Numbered from the stretch's first letter, positions 1 to 8,556 are shown. The stretch is 64,000 nucleotides of DNA from an uncultured SAR116 cluster alpha proteobacterium (GCA_902523435.1 CABYZM010000003.1:29291-93290); one strand, 5' to 3'. Numbers and translations: made by a program. Notes: generated by a model not told the origin, from the letters alone.

Positions 1-1
1 C

Positions 2-1405
2 ATTGCGCTGACCGCTGATGTAGCAGAAGCCCGGGCTGGCCGTGGGGAATCTGTGATTTTAGTGCGGGTTGAAACCAGCCCTGAGGATATCCACGGCATG
101 CATGCCGCAGCTGGTATCTTGACAGCCCGTGGCGGCATGACAAGCCATGCTGCTGTGGTTGCTCGAGGGATGGGCCGGCCCTGCGTATCGGGGGCAGGTG
201 AAGTGCGCATCGACGTGGCATCTGGCAAGGTCTTTATTGGTGATACTGAATTAAAAGACGGAGATATGATCACGATTGATGGCGGTGTGGGCGAGATTTA
301 TCAGGGTGAAATCGCCAAGATACAGCCACGTCTATCTGGGGCCTTTGAAGAGCTGATGGGCTGGGCTGACAGCCTGCGCAGAATGAAGGTGCGCACAAAT
401 GCAGAAACCCCGGCAGATGCGCGCATGGCCCGCGAGTTTGGGGCAGAGGGCATTGGCCTGTGCCGGACTGAGCACATGTTCTTTGATTCTGACCGGATCG
501 TTACAATGCGGGAGATGATCATGGCAAGTGACAGTGCCGGGCGCCAGGCAGCATTGGATAGATTATTGCCGATGCAGCGGCAGGATTTCATTGAACTGTT
601 TGAGATCATGTCGGGTCTTCCGGTGACTATCCGCCTGCTTGACCCGCCGCTCCATGAATTCCTGCCCCATTCAGATACAGAGCTGGAAGATGTGGCCAAG
701 GCATCAGGCATTTCCATTGAAACAGCCCGGCAACGGGCCTTACGAATTAAAGAATCCAATCCGATGTTGGGGCATCGGGGATGCCGGCTGGCGGTCACCT
801 ATCCTGAGATTTGTGCCATGCAGGCTAGAGCGATTTTTGAAGCTGCGGTGCACGTGGCCAAATCGTCTGCCGCGCCGATACCAGAAGTGATGATACCGCT
901 GGCAGCGACAGCTGCTGAAATTTCGATATGCCGCAAAATAATTGATGAGGTGGCCGCAGATGTATTTGCCACAGCTGGACAGGATGTTTCTTATATGGTG
1001 GGAACCATGATTGAACTGCCGCGGGCCGCTGTTTGTGCTGACCAGTTGGCTGTTGAAGCCGAGTTTTTCTCGTTCGGGACGAATGATTTAACTCAGACAG
1101 CTCTAGGAATCAGCCGAGATGATGCCTCCAATTTTATGCATGCCTATCAGGAAGCAGAAATCTATGAAATAGACCCGTTTGTTTCCATTGATGTTGATGG
1201 TGTTGGCCAGCTAGTGCAGATGGGTGCTGACAAAGGCCGGGCTGTGCGCGGTGATATCAAGTTGGGGATTTGTGGTGAACATGGCGGTGATCCAAAATCG
1301 GTTGTGTTTTGTGAGACAGTTGGCCTTGATTATGTCAGCTGTTCGCCTTTCCGGGTACCTATTGCCCGTCTGGCCGCAGCACAGGCCAGCTTGAAGACCG
1401 ATTGA
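2..1405 (+). CDS. ppdK: Pyruvate, phosphate dikinase, C-terminal part (cut by window edge)
   Basis: PPDK interconverts pyruvate, ATP and phosphate with phosphoenolpyruvate, AMP and pyrophosphate. The frame is open to the left edge, so the gene starts outside the window; the GTG at 53 in the ORF track is internal. Visible are the phosphohistidine swivelling domain with the GGMTSHAAVVAR motif (catalytic His) and then the PEP/pyruvate-binding TIM barrel, ending with GTNDLTQ and the catalytic-Cys motif GICGEHGGDP. About 468 residues are present, so the N-terminal ATP-grasp half is missing from view. PEP synthase and Enzyme I share the barrel, but the swivelling motif and the GICGEHGGDP ending fit PPDK best. 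A clear terminator follows the stop. The presence of PPDK suggests a reversible, pyrophosphate-linked PEP step in this organism. Confidence 0.95.
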   Translation: MALTADVAEARAGRGESVILVRVETSPEDIHGMHAAAGILTARGGMTSHAAVVARGMGRPCVSGAGEVRIDVASGKVFIGDTELKDGDMITIDGGVGEIYQGEIAKIQPRLSGAFEELMGWADSLRRMKVRTNAETPADARMAREFGAEGIGLCRTEHMFFDSDRIVTMREMIMASDSAGRQAALDRLLPMQRQDFIELFEIMSGLPVTIRLLDPPLHEFLPHSDTELEDVAKASGISIETARQRALRIKESNPMLGHRGCRLAVTYPEICAMQARAIFEAAVHVAKSSAAPIPEVMIPLAATAAEISICRKIIDEVAADVFATAGQDVSYMVGTMIELPRAAVCADQLAVEAEFFSFGTNDLTQTALGISRDDASNFMHAYQEAEIYEIDPFVSIDVDGVGQLVQMGADKGRAVRGDIKLGICGEHGGDPKSVVFCETVGLDYVSCSPFRVPIARLAAAQASLKTD

Positions 1406-1454
1406 TTTATTTGCTGGCCCGCAAGTTCTAAGGGACAAGGACTATAATTAATTA

Positions 1455-1490
1455 CCCCTGCCACCAGACAGCGGCAGGGGTTTCCCTTGA
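1455..1490 (+). terminator. Hairpin terminator between ppdK and hsp20
   Basis: A perfect 8-bp stem, CCCCTGCC with GGCAGGGG, has a 10-base loop and is followed by TTTCCC, about 50 bases after the ppdK stop. hsp20 converges from the other side, and the hairpin could serve both genes because the opposite strand reads into an A/T-rich stretch. The T-run is short, so this is a moderate call. Confidence 0.65.
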
Positions 1491-1506
1491 ATTATGAAAA
1501 CAAAAG

Positions 1507-1980
1507 TTAAGAGGCCTTTTTGCGCTTATTGATATCCAGCAGCTGCCCTGCTGAATTGATTTCAATCTTTTGCGGCTTCATCGCTTCTGGGATTTCGCGC
1601 ACCAAATGAATATGCAGCAAGCCATCTTTTAATTCGGCTGTCTTGATGTGGATGAAATCATCCAGTTGGAACCGGCGTTCAAACTGGCGAGCTGCAATGC
1701 CGCGATATAAGATTTCGCGGCCCTCACCATTTTCCTCAGGCTGAATGCCGGTGATGGTCAGCACCTGTTCATGCAAAGTGATCTCAAGATCAGCATCGCT
1801 GAACCCAGCCACAGCCATGGTAATCCGGTAGGTGGCTTCCCCTTCTTTTTCAATATTGTAAGGGGGCCAGTTTGGCTGAGATGGACCCTGCGTAGTCTTG
1901 GCAAGGCTGTTCATCAGATGGGCCATACGGTCAAGTCCGATGCTGGATCGGTAAAAGGGGGTTAAATCAAACTGTGTCAT
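1507..1980 (-). CDS. Small heat-shock protein, Hsp20/IbpA family
   Basis: This is an ATP-independent holdase chaperone that keeps unfolding proteins soluble in the cytoplasm. The protein is about 157 residues with a central alpha-crystallin domain (roughly residues 35-130), an AVAGF segment at its start and an I-x-I type tail (KIEI). The ORF track starts upstream at 2007, but I chose the ATG at 1980. It begins MTQFDLTPFYRSSIG, the usual start of alphaproteobacterial IbpA-like proteins, and has a strong AAGGAG ribosome site 7 bases upstream. That site lies inside a possible RNA thermometer hairpin. The gene is alone, convergent with ppdK. The family is certain; which Hsp20 paralogue it is cannot be told from sequence alone. 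Confidence 0.93.
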   Translation of the reverse strand: MTQFDLTPFYRSSIGLDRMAHLMNSLAKTTQGPSQPNWPPYNIEKEGEATYRITMAVAGFSDADLEITLHEQVLTITGIQPEENGEGREILYRGIAARQFERRFQLDDFIHIKTAELKDGLLHIHLVREIPEAMKPQKIEINSAGQLLDINKRKKAS

Positions 1981-1986
1981 ATCAAT

Positions 1987-2010
1987 GCTCCTTTTCAGTT
2001 TAAGCAAGCG
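1987..2010 (-). promoter_or_regulatory. ROSE-like RNA thermometer hairpin masking the hsp20 ribosome site
   Basis: In the hsp20 leader (minus strand), GCUUGCUU lies a few bases upstream of AAAGGAGC, and the two can fold onto each other across an AAACUGA-type loop. Pairing is G-C, C-G, U-A, U-G, then a G opposite G, then weak U-A pairs. A UUGCU strand opposite the Shine-Dalgarno with a G-G mismatch is the hallmark of ROSE thermometers in front of rhizobial hsp20 genes. Seen: the motif and pairing. Inferred: heat-controlled translation. Confidence 0.6.
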
Positions 2011-2152
2011 TTGTAGGTATTCTTCTGGCCCCCGCTTTTACGGCAAGTCAGATGAAGGGGAATAAGGAAACACATTTAACAGTTGTGGCTCGTCAAAGAT
2101 GCCATGATGGCCATCCCTGCCGGAACTACTCGTTCTGCTTCCATTTATCTGT

Positions 2153-2181
2153 ATGTGGGCAGTGGTATTTGTTTTGTCAAG
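2153..2181 (-). promoter_or_regulatory. Candidate heat-shock promoter for hsp20
   Basis: On the minus strand CTTGACA is followed after 14 bases by GCCCACAT, similar to the RpoH pattern CTTGAAA-N13/14-CCCCATNT. A transcript from here would have a leader of roughly 170 bases, long enough to hold the thermometer. The -10 match is imperfect, so confidence is low. Confidence 0.35.
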
Positions 2182-2270
2182 ATGGGGAATGAACAGCCAC
2201 TATTTGTCAGAGGGCAGCGGGCCTAAGCGCAAAAAAGAAGGATCTTTAGCCCTGCTTTTTTTTAGTCAGC

Positions 2271-2489
2271 TTAGCTACCTAGATTTCCAAACCGTTTGTT
2301 AAATCGGGCAACCTGTCCTTCTGCGCCTAGCACACGCTGCTGCCCTGTCCAAGCTGGATGATTTAGCGGGTCGATTGAAAGGCGCATCTCATCACCTGGC
2401 TTGCCCCAAGTTGATCTGGTTGTTCGCTTAGAGCCATCCGTCATAACCAGCGTAATCTCATGATAGTCTGGGTGGATATCTTTTTTCAT
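2271..2489 (-). CDS. rpmE: 50S ribosomal protein L31
   Basis: L31 is a small protein of the large ribosomal subunit that helps bridge the two subunits. The 72-residue protein starts [12 protein letters not shown] and contains the typical STWG segment followed by the [12 protein letters not shown] stretch seen in alphaproteobacterial L31. It lacks the CxxC zinc-binding cysteines of zinc-type L31 proteins, so it is a zinc-independent form, as is normal in this class. An AGAGAGAAG stretch before the ATG provides a ribosome site. It is transcribed divergently from an ABC exporter gene, a conserved neighbourhood in alphaproteobacteria. Confidence 0.95.
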   Translation of the reverse strand: MKKDIHPDYHEITLVMTDGSKRTTRSTWGKPGDEMRLSIDPLNHPAWTGQQRVLGAEGQVARFNKRFGNLGS

Positions 2490-2575
2490 CTTCTCTCTCT
2501 TGCACCGTGCACATAGCGACTAGGCACATTCAAGTTTGTATCTATATCGAGAAAGCGGTATACCCCTATTACGCC

Positions 2576-2603
2576 TTGAGTGCAAGTTTTTTTGAATTAT
2601 ACC
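2576..2603 (+). promoter_or_regulatory. Candidate sigma-70 promoter for the ABC exporter
   Basis: TTGAGT is followed after 16 bases by TATACC, about 20 bases before the ATG at 2624. Both boxes are partial matches to consensus. The divergent rpmE promoter must lie in the same 134-base gap, but I could not place it. Confidence 0.4.
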
Positions 2604-2623
2604 CATAAGCTCCGGTCTATCTT

Positions 2624-4405
2624 ATGTCAGCTTCTGATTCTCGCCCGTGTCAACGTACTCAGACAGGTTATCAACTGTCTGTGCTAGCTGTATTCTGGCC
2701 CTACATCCGGCCTTGGCGTGTGCAAGTGGCCGCGGCAACAACAGTCCTAGTCATAGTGGCTCTCGTATTACTATCTCTTGGGCGCGGACTAGCCTACCTG
2801 GTGGACCAAGGCCTTGGAGCAGGCGAACCGGCGCTGCTGGACAGAGCTGTTCTTATCACTCTTGGTCTTGGCTTTGTCATTGGTATGGGCAGCTATCTGC
2901 GAATGTCCATTCTCAATTATGTTGCCGAACAGATCATGGCATCTGTGCGCCGAGCCTTGTTTTCGCATGTATTGACGCTGCCTATTCACTGGTTTGAAAC
3001 CGCCAAGACAGGTGATGTGCTGGCCCGTCTGAATGCGGACACAGCTGTTGTGCAGACTGTACTGGCATCAACCGTATCTATGGCTGTACGGAATGTGATT
3101 TTGTTGATTGGCGGGCTTGTTCTGGTTGTGCTTTCCTCTGCGAAGATGTCTGTGGTCGTAGCGGCTGTTGTGCCTGTTGTGGTGATTCCACTCGTGGTTT
3201 TAGCCAAACGGTTGCGGGTGGCATCGCTGGCTGCCCAGAATGCGTTGGGAGAGCTCTCTGCAGAGGCTGAAGAGAGCCTAACAGGCATTCATACGGTGAT
3301 GTCATTTGCGCAGAACGAACAGGTGATGGACAAGTTTGACAAGCGGTTGAAACAGGCTCTCCTTGCGGCTCTGTCGCGGGTGCGTCTGCGTGCGGCTTTA
3401 TCTGGTTTTGTCATTTTCATGGTGATTGCAGGTGTTGCGATTATTCTGTGGATAGGTGGGCGTGATCTGCTTGCTGGGACGATATCGGCGGGCGACTTAT
3501 CCTCTTTCATTTTCTATGCCTTTCTGGTTGCCTCCTCAACAGGCAATTTGTCAGAGCTGGGCGGTGAATTGCAGCGGGCAGCTGGTGCAGCAGACAGAAT
3601 TGCCACGCTGCTGGCGGTTGCCCCGCAACCTGATGAGGCCCTGAAACATTTGTCTTTAGAGCCCTCAGATAAAGGGATAACAGTTGCCTTTACTGATGCT
3701 GGTTTCACTTATCCAGGACGGCCAGATGTGCCGGTTTTGCGAAATATCAGTTTTACAGCTGAGCCTGGCCAGAAAGTGGCGATTGTTGGTCCCAGCGGTT
3801 CGGGTAAAACAACCTTGTTTCAGCTGCTGCTGCGGTTCTATCCCCTACAGACTGGTCAGATTGCTTTTAATGGCGTAGATACCAGTCAGGTTGGGCTGGC
3901 CGAGTTGCGCAGCTTTATTGGGTTGGTGCCACAGGAGCCAGCGCTGTTCTCTGTAACCATCGCTGAAAATATTGCTTTTGGCCGCCCAGATGCCAGTCGC
4001 GAAGAGATTAAGGCAGCAGCCAGACAGGCTGCCGCTCACGATTTCATACAACGCCTTGATGGCGGCTATGATGCGCTGGTCGGTGAAAAGGGTGTGCGCT
4101 TGTCAGGTGGGCAACGCCAACGCATCGCCATTGCCCGGGCGATTTTATCTAACCCGGCCCTGTTATTACTGGATGAGGCAACATCAGCTCTTGATTCTGT
4201 ATCTGAGGCAGCTATCCAGAGAGCTTTTCAGGAATTGACTGTGGGGCGGACCAGCCTGGTGATTGCCCATCGTCTGTCCACAGTGATTGATGCGGATAAG
4301 ATTATTGTTATGGCTGAAGGCCGCATTGTAGACATTGGCCGTCATGAGTATTTGATGGTCAATTCTGATTTGTATCGTGAGCTTGCCGCGCGTCAGCTTG
4401 GCTGA
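2624..4405 (+). CDS. ABC exporter, fused membrane and ATPase domains (MsbA/LmrA-like)
   Basis: This inner-membrane ABC exporter half-transporter probably works as a homodimer that flips or exports a lipid or drug-like substrate. The 593-residue protein has an N-terminal six-helix ABC transmembrane domain (about 25-320) and a C-terminal ATPase. The ATPase shows Walker A GPSGSGKTT, Q-loop VPQEPALF, signature LSGGQRQR, Walker B ALLLLDEATSALD and switch-His IAHRLS, all intact. Many alphaproteobacteria carry this same exporter divergent from rpmE, generally annotated as MsbA/HlyB-like; the substrate is not known to me. The start is plain ATG with a weak ribosome site. A 292-base gap with no convincing gene follows, before a convergent neighbour; it contains one 6-bp hairpin (TGGTCA/TGACCA). 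Confidence 0.9.
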   Translation: MSASDSRPCQRTQTGYQLSVLAVFWPYIRPWRVQVAAATTVLVIVALVLLSLGRGLAYLVDQGLGAGEPALLDRAVLITLGLGFVIGMGSYLRMSILNYVAEQIMASVRRALFSHVLTLPIHWFETAKTGDVLARLNADTAVVQTVLASTVSMAVRNVILLIGGLVLVVLSSAKMSVVVAAVVPVVVIPLVVLAKRLRVASLAAQNALGELSAEAEESLTGIHTVMSFAQNEQVMDKFDKRLKQALLAALSRVRLRAALSGFVIFMVIAGVAIILWIGGRDLLAGTISAGDLSSFIFYAFLVASSTGNLSELGGELQRAAGAADRIATLLAVAPQPDEALKHLSLEPSDKGITVAFTDAGFTYPGRPDVPVLRNISFTAEPGQKVAIVGPSGSGKTTLFQLLLRFYPLQTGQIAFNGVDTSQVGLAELRSFIGLVPQEPALFSVTIAENIAFGRPDASREEIKAAARQAAAHDFIQRLDGGYDALVGEKGVRLSGGQRQRIAIARAILSNPALLLLDEATSALDSVSEAAIQRAFQELTVGRTSLVIAHRLSTVIDADKIIVMAEGRIVDIGRHEYLMVNSDLYRELAARQLG

Positions 4406-4697
4406 TGGTCCGCCTGTTTATTTTTCAGTTTAAACGCTAGCAGACAATAATTGTGCTTGTTTGGTGGAGTTCTGCCGGCTAGATGCTGTCGATGGTCAGT
4501 TTTTGTTGCTGCTTGACCAGATGATAGGTAGTCAGAAAAAACACATCGACGCTGACGGTGCAAACTGCGCTAAACTGTATTTAATGTGCCCGTCTATTTT
4601 GGATCATCTTCAAAGAATGATAGCATTGATTCTTTTTGTCGACGACAGAACAGCAGCCCTGGCCTATCGCCTTTGCCAAGGCAACGCCGTACTCTTC

Positions 4698-5876
4698 TTA
4701 CTGCATGCGCACGGTTTGTGTTAATTTCAGTTCTATGCGGCGGTTTTTTTGGCGGTCAACATCAGTTTTACCAGAGGTGATTGGCTGGAATTCACCATAG
4801 CCGGTTGCAGCCAGTCGCTCTGATGGGATACCCCAGTCAACCATAAAGCGGACAACAGATAATGCCCGTTCTGTAGATAAATCCCAATTGTCTTTATAGA
4901 CCCCGGATACAGGAATATCGTCTGTATGGCCCTCAACCTGGAGAATCCAAGGAATATCAGACGGAATGTCAGCAATAATCTGCATGATAGCATCAGCGAT
5001 CTGGCCAAGCTGAGCCTGGCCTTCAGGGTTGATGCTGGCTTGTCCTGGTGCAAACAAGACCTCTGACTGGAAGACAAAGCGGTCACCCACAACTTTAACA
5101 TCGCTCCGCCCTTCCAGAATTGTGCGCAGACGGCCAAAAAACTCTGACCTGAATTGCTGCAGCTCCTGAACCTTATTGGCAAGTGCTGCATTGAGCTCTT
5201 TACCCAGATTGGCGATAGCAATTTTATCTTTTTTGCTCTGTTCCTGCTTTTCTGACAGCAGAGTGCGCAGCCTCGTGAGCTCAGACCGCAATGACTGCAT
5301 CGCCGCTGTCAATCTGTCAATTTCAAGGCGAGCTTGTTCAGACTGTTTCTGTTCTGCTGACAAATTGGTCGCAGCCTGCTTCAGGGATTGTGTCTTTTCG
5401 TCCAGAGACTTTGACATCTGTTCAAGTTCACGCGCCTGCTCTGCTCTTTGTGCGGATAAGGTTGTCAGCTCTGTTGTGAAGCGGAGCCGTTCAGTCGCCA
5501 AGGTATTTTCAAGGGTGGTAGTGTTTATTTTTTCATCTTTCAGCTGGGCGGTCAGGCTGCTCAGCTGGGCGGTCAGCAGACTGTTCTGGTTTTCAGCCAT
5601 TTCCAGTTGAGCCTGAGTTCTGGCGAGATCCGCAGACAAAACTGCGCCCGCCTCACGTTCAAGTGACAGTAGATCACCCAGCATCGCAAGCTCTTCGCGA
5701 AGGATAATAAGACTTTCATCTTGTCCGGATAATCGGTATGCCAAGTTCGCCTGAATCAGAACAAAGACCATCAGAACAAAGACAAAAACCATCAACAGGC
5801 TGGCTAGCGCGTCCACGAACCCGGGCCAGGTGAAATCACCTGTGCGGGTGCGGTTGCCTAAACGCGAAAGAGCCAT
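4698..5876 (-). CDS. MotB/OmpA-like protein with long coiled coil, non-flagellar
   Basis: This is probably the peptidoglycan-binding stator partner of the MotA/TolQ-like protein encoded just upstream. It has a short cytoplasmic N-terminus, one membrane helix (about residues 20-42) with an Asp at its start in PGFVDAL, in the position of the proton-carrying Asp of MotB. A strikingly long, Gln/Leu/Glu-rich coiled coil follows (about 55-225), then a C-terminal OmpA peptidoglycan-binding domain with VEGHTDDIP and ATGYGEFQP. At 392 residues it is longer than MotB because of the coil. No flagellar genes are nearby. The alphaproteobacterial pair is conserved beside efp and suhB, but its task is poorly described. 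A GGAG site precedes the ATG. Confidence 0.85.
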   Translation of the reverse strand: MALSRLGNRTRTGDFTWPGFVDALASLLMVFVFVLMVFVLIQANLAYRLSGQDESLIILREELAMLGDLLSLEREAGAVLSADLARTQAQLEMAENQNSLLTAQLSSLTAQLKDEKINTTTLENTLATERLRFTTELTTLSAQRAEQARELEQMSKSLDEKTQSLKQAATNLSAEQKQSEQARLEIDRLTAAMQSLRSELTRLRTLLSEKQEQSKKDKIAIANLGKELNAALANKVQELQQFRSEFFGRLRTILEGRSDVKVVGDRFVFQSEVLFAPGQASINPEGQAQLGQIADAIMQIIADIPSDIPWILQVEGHTDDIPVSGVYKDNWDLSTERALSVVRFMVDWGIPSERLAATGYGEFQPITSGKTDVDRQKNRRIELKLTQTVRMQ

Positions 5877-5950
5877 TTTTATCTTCTCCTATGGTTCAGC
5901 TTCAACTGTTGTGCCAGATTTGTCTTTACTAAATTTCTCCGGGCGTCACG

Positions 5951-6997
5951 TCATTTCTTGCCAGCTAGCTTTACAATAGCTGTTGATAAGGCCCGTAATT
6001 CAGTACTGACTGTTTCTTGCTGCAACCGTGCTTTTTCATCCAGAGAAGAAGTGAGTTGCTGAATCTGGATATTCAGCTGTGCCAACTGTTCACGCAAACG
6101 CCTATCATCTGCCATCTGTTCGGAAAGAACAGCAAGTGTTGTGTTTAGACTGGTAATTTGGCGTGTTTGTTCGGTTCGGTCACGCTGTGCTGCGTCTATT
6201 GCACTAGCCAGCGTGATCATCGCTCGCGCGCCTTCTTCACTTAATCCCTGCGCTAGGGCTTGCTGCCCACCATCAGAACGACTGGCGGTTTGATCACTGA
6301 ATTTTGCAAACGCTGATAGCCAGTCTTCGACCTCATTGAAAAACCGGCCCATCGCTTGGCCAAGCTGCAGGTCAAGAAAGCCTATGACCAGACTGCCGCC
6401 CAGACCAAACAGTGAAGAGGAAAAGGCTGTGGCCATTCCAGCCAGCGGGGCATCCAGCCCGTTGCGCAGCTGGCTCATCAAAGCGTCAAAATCAGTGCTG
6501 CTTAGGTCAAGGCCGCCCACAACGCGGCCAACAGACCCGATCGTCTGCAGCAACCCCCAGAATGTGCCCAACAGGCCTAAAAATACAAGAAGGCCTATAA
6601 AATAGCGTGATATTTCACGCGCCTCATCCAGCCGCGCCGCAACCCCGTCAAGGACTGAACGCAGAGATAAAGCGGAAAGCTGACCGTCCTCACTTGCATC
6701 TGACAGCATCACATGAACGGTAGCCAGCAGAACTGGTCGGGGGGCAGACTGGCTGATAGTATTTGTTTTTTGAATATCACTGAGCCATTTGGCTTCTGGA
6801 ACCAATCGCCAGGTCTGTCTGAAAATAAAGGCAACGCCAATCAGGGCGGTGGCAACGATCACGCTGTTAAGGGCTAGATTGCCAGAAAAGGCTGATGCCA
6901 GCTGATTGAATAATAGGCCGATGATAACTAGGGTCACCGCCAGGATAATCACCATGCGCAGCATATAGCTGCGAGGATCTGTCATACGCGCTTTCAT
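5951..6997 (-). CDS. MotA/TolQ/ExbB-like proton channel protein
   Basis: This inner-membrane channel subunit is expected to couple proton flow to motion of the MotB/OmpA-like partner. The 348-residue protein has two N-terminal helices (about 12-33 and 40-62), then two further helices with the family hallmarks LLGTFWGLLQTIG and LFGLGGSLVIGF. A cytoplasmic tail of about 110 residues follows and is strongly heptad-like, probably a coiled coil. The two genes lie 74 bases apart in the same direction and form an operon. The architecture recalls MotAB, TolQR and defence ZorAB, but no zorC/D/E-like gene is present. An alternative start four codons downstream (MTDPRSY) is possible. Confidence 0.83.
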   Translation of the reverse strand: MKARMTDPRSYMLRMVIILAVTLVIIGLLFNQLASAFSGNLALNSVIVATALIGVAFIFRQTWRLVPEAKWLSDIQKTNTISQSAPRPVLLATVHVMLSDASEDGQLSALSLRSVLDGVAARLDEAREISRYFIGLLVFLGLLGTFWGLLQTIGSVGRVVGGLDLSSTDFDALMSQLRNGLDAPLAGMATAFSSSLFGLGGSLVIGFLDLQLGQAMGRFFNEVEDWLSAFAKFSDQTASRSDGGQQALAQGLSEEGARAMITLASAIDAAQRDRTEQTRQITSLNTTLAVLSEQMADDRRLREQLAQLNIQIQQLTSSLDEKARLQQETVSTELRALSTAIVKLAGKK

Positions 6998-7070
6998 TTG
7001 TGTCCCGTCTGTATTCTTCTGGCCTTTTATAATCTATTACTGCATCGCTGGGATGGTGACCCTCACTCAG

Positions 7071-7099
7071 ATATTAATCCTGACATCCAATAATGGCAA
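7071..7099 (-). promoter_or_regulatory. Candidate promoter for the MotA/MotB-like operon
   Basis: On the minus strand TTGCCA is followed after 17 bases by TAATAT, placing transcription start about 65 bases before the MotA-like ATG. The 165-base gap behind suhB holds no gene, so a separate promoter here is reasonable. Confidence 0.4.
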
Positions 7100-7162
7100 G
7101 ACTATGAACGGAGGCGAGGTGAGGCCCAAAAACAGGTCTTGCTGGGCAGAATTTTAAACTAG

Positions 7163-7981
7163 CTAGCCTAAGCTTTCTTTTGCCTGGCGTAGTTTTTTCA
7201 AGAGCGGGATGTGCATGGCGCTATTTGCGGCAACAACATCACCTGAAACAAGGCAGTTATCGCGAGCAGAAAAGTCAGAAATAAAGCCGCCGGCTTCTTT
7301 GACCAACAAATAGCCAGCCGCAATATCCCACAAGCTTAAGCCGCGTTCCCAAAATCCGTCATAACGGCCAGCGGCCACAAAGGCGAGATCAAGAGCAGCA
7401 GCCCCAAAACGGCGCACGCCTGAAGAGGCCTGCATAATTTCTTTCATCTCAGCTAGAAACAGTGTATCTGTCTCAGCTGTGCCTCTCCCCAGAAAGGGGA
7501 TGCCGGTTGAAAACAGACAGTCAGTCATTTTGCGCCGGCCGGATACACGGATACGCCGCCCATTCAAATAGGCGCCTGTGCCTGTTTCAGCAAAATAGAA
7601 TTCATTGCGCGCCGGGTCAAAAACAGTCCCTGCTGTGATTTTACCTTTGTCCCTAACCGCAATAGAGATCGCAAAATGGGGAATCCCATGCAGGAAATTT
7701 GTGGTGCCGTCAATCGGGTCAATGATCCAGCAGGGTGCATCTTTATCCGCGGCATCAATCTGTCCAGCTTCTTCCATGATAAAGCCCCAGTCTGGTCGAG
7801 CCTTTGCCAGCTCGGACTGAATAGTGCGTTCAGCGGAAATATCTGCCTGACTTACAAAATCAGCTGATCCTTTGCGGGTCACCTGCAGGTTTTCAACTTC
7901 ACCAAAGTCCCGCATCATAAGCTTCGATGCAGCCATTGAGGCCTTGTGCATCACATTGATGAGTGCTGAACGACCAGCCAT
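7163..7981 (-). CDS. suhB: Inositol monophosphatase family protein (SuhB-like)
   Basis: This is a magnesium-dependent, lithium-sensitive phosphatase that hydrolyses myo-inositol-1-phosphate and related sugar phosphates. Metal-binding motifs are all present: EEAG at about residue 70, WIIDPIDGTTNFLHG at about 85-100 and WERGLSLWDIAAG near residue 210. At 272 residues it has normal family length. It follows efp by 8 bases in the same direction, so the two are probably co-transcribed. In gamma-proteobacteria SuhB also binds NusA and aids rRNA antitermination; whether this one does is unknown. Family assignment is secure, the exact substrate less so. Confidence 0.9.
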   Translation of the reverse strand: MAGRSALINVMHKASMAASKLMMRDFGEVENLQVTRKGSADFVSQADISAERTIQSELAKARPDWGFIMEEAGQIDAADKDAPCWIIDPIDGTTNFLHGIPHFAISIAVRDKGKITAGTVFDPARNEFYFAETGTGAYLNGRRIRVSGRRKMTDCLFSTGIPFLGRGTAETDTLFLAEMKEIMQASSGVRRFGAAALDLAFVAAGRYDGFWERGLSLWDIAAGYLLVKEAGGFISDFSARDNCLVSGDVVAANSAMHIPLLKKLRQAKESLG

Positions 7982-7989
7982 GAACGCGT

Positions 7990-8556
7990 CTAGTCCTTTG
8001 CCCGTTCAACATAAGTGGCATCTTCGGTTTTCACTACGATACGCGTTCCTGTTTCAATGTGCGGCGGGACCATCACCCGCTGGCCATTATCAACTGTAGC
8101 AGGCTTGTAAGATGACGAGGCTGTTTGGCCTTTGACCACAGCATCAGCCTCTACAACAGTGACGACCACCTGTTCAGGAAGAGTCACCGAAATTGGCGCG
8201 CCTTCATGGCTCATCAAAGTCACGCTCATGCCATCCTGCAGAAAGGTCGCCTGCTCGCCAATCATATCCTCTGAAATGGAGAACTGTTCAAAAGTTTCTC
8301 CATGCATTAAGATGTGGTTTGTGTTTTCAGCATATAGATAAGTGCAGCTGACTTCATCCAATATCACACGTTCAACAGATTCGGTTGCCCGAAACCGTTC
8401 ATTCAGTTTTGTCCCATCACGAATGTCACGGAGTTCTACCTGCGCAAACGCGCCGCCTTTGCCTGGCTTTACGTGACTTGTCTTTACAGCTACCCACAGG
8501 CGGGCTTTATGTTCAATTACATTGCCAGGGCGTATAGCGTTTCCGTTGATTTTCAT
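7990..8556 (-). CDS. efp: Elongation factor P
   Basis: EF-P enters the ribosomal E site and rescues ribosomes stalled at runs of proline. The 188-residue protein has the three beta-barrel layout, with KPGKGGAF at residues 30-37; Lys33 sits at the position that is modified in E. coli-type EF-P. The C-terminal domain ends with the usual GTRIVVKTEDATYVER. A lysine here fits the EpmA-type lysylation route, not the arginine rhamnosylation route. Nothing in this window encodes the modifying enzyme. The gene starts the efp-suhB unit. TolA in this same window has 11 consecutive prolines and is a likely client. Confidence 0.96.
   Translation of the reverse strand: MKINGNAIRPGNVIEHKARLWVAVKTSHVKPGKGGAFAQVELRDIRDGTKLNERFRATESVERVILDEVSCTYLYAENTNHILMHGETFEQFSISEDMIGEQATFLQDGMSVTLMSHEGAPISVTLPEQVVVTVVEADAVVKGQTASSSYKPATVDNGQRVMVPPHIETGTRIVVKTEDATYVERAKD

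Noticed and set aside
4461-4780. Two overlapping small plus-strand ORFs after the ABC exporter
   Set aside because: They have no ribosome site, no family resemblance and run into the convergent MotB-like gene.
5176-5610. 144-codon plus-strand ORF, Ser/Cys-rich
   Set aside because: It is antisense to the coiled-coil part of the MotB-like gene; its Ser/Cys/Arg-rich composition is typical of a shadow frame.
4698-6997. MotA/MotB-like pair as a Zorya (ZorAB) defence system
   Set aside because: There is no zorC, zorD or zorE-like gene nearby, all neighbours are housekeeping genes, and the pair has a conserved alphaproteobacterial location next to efp-suhB.
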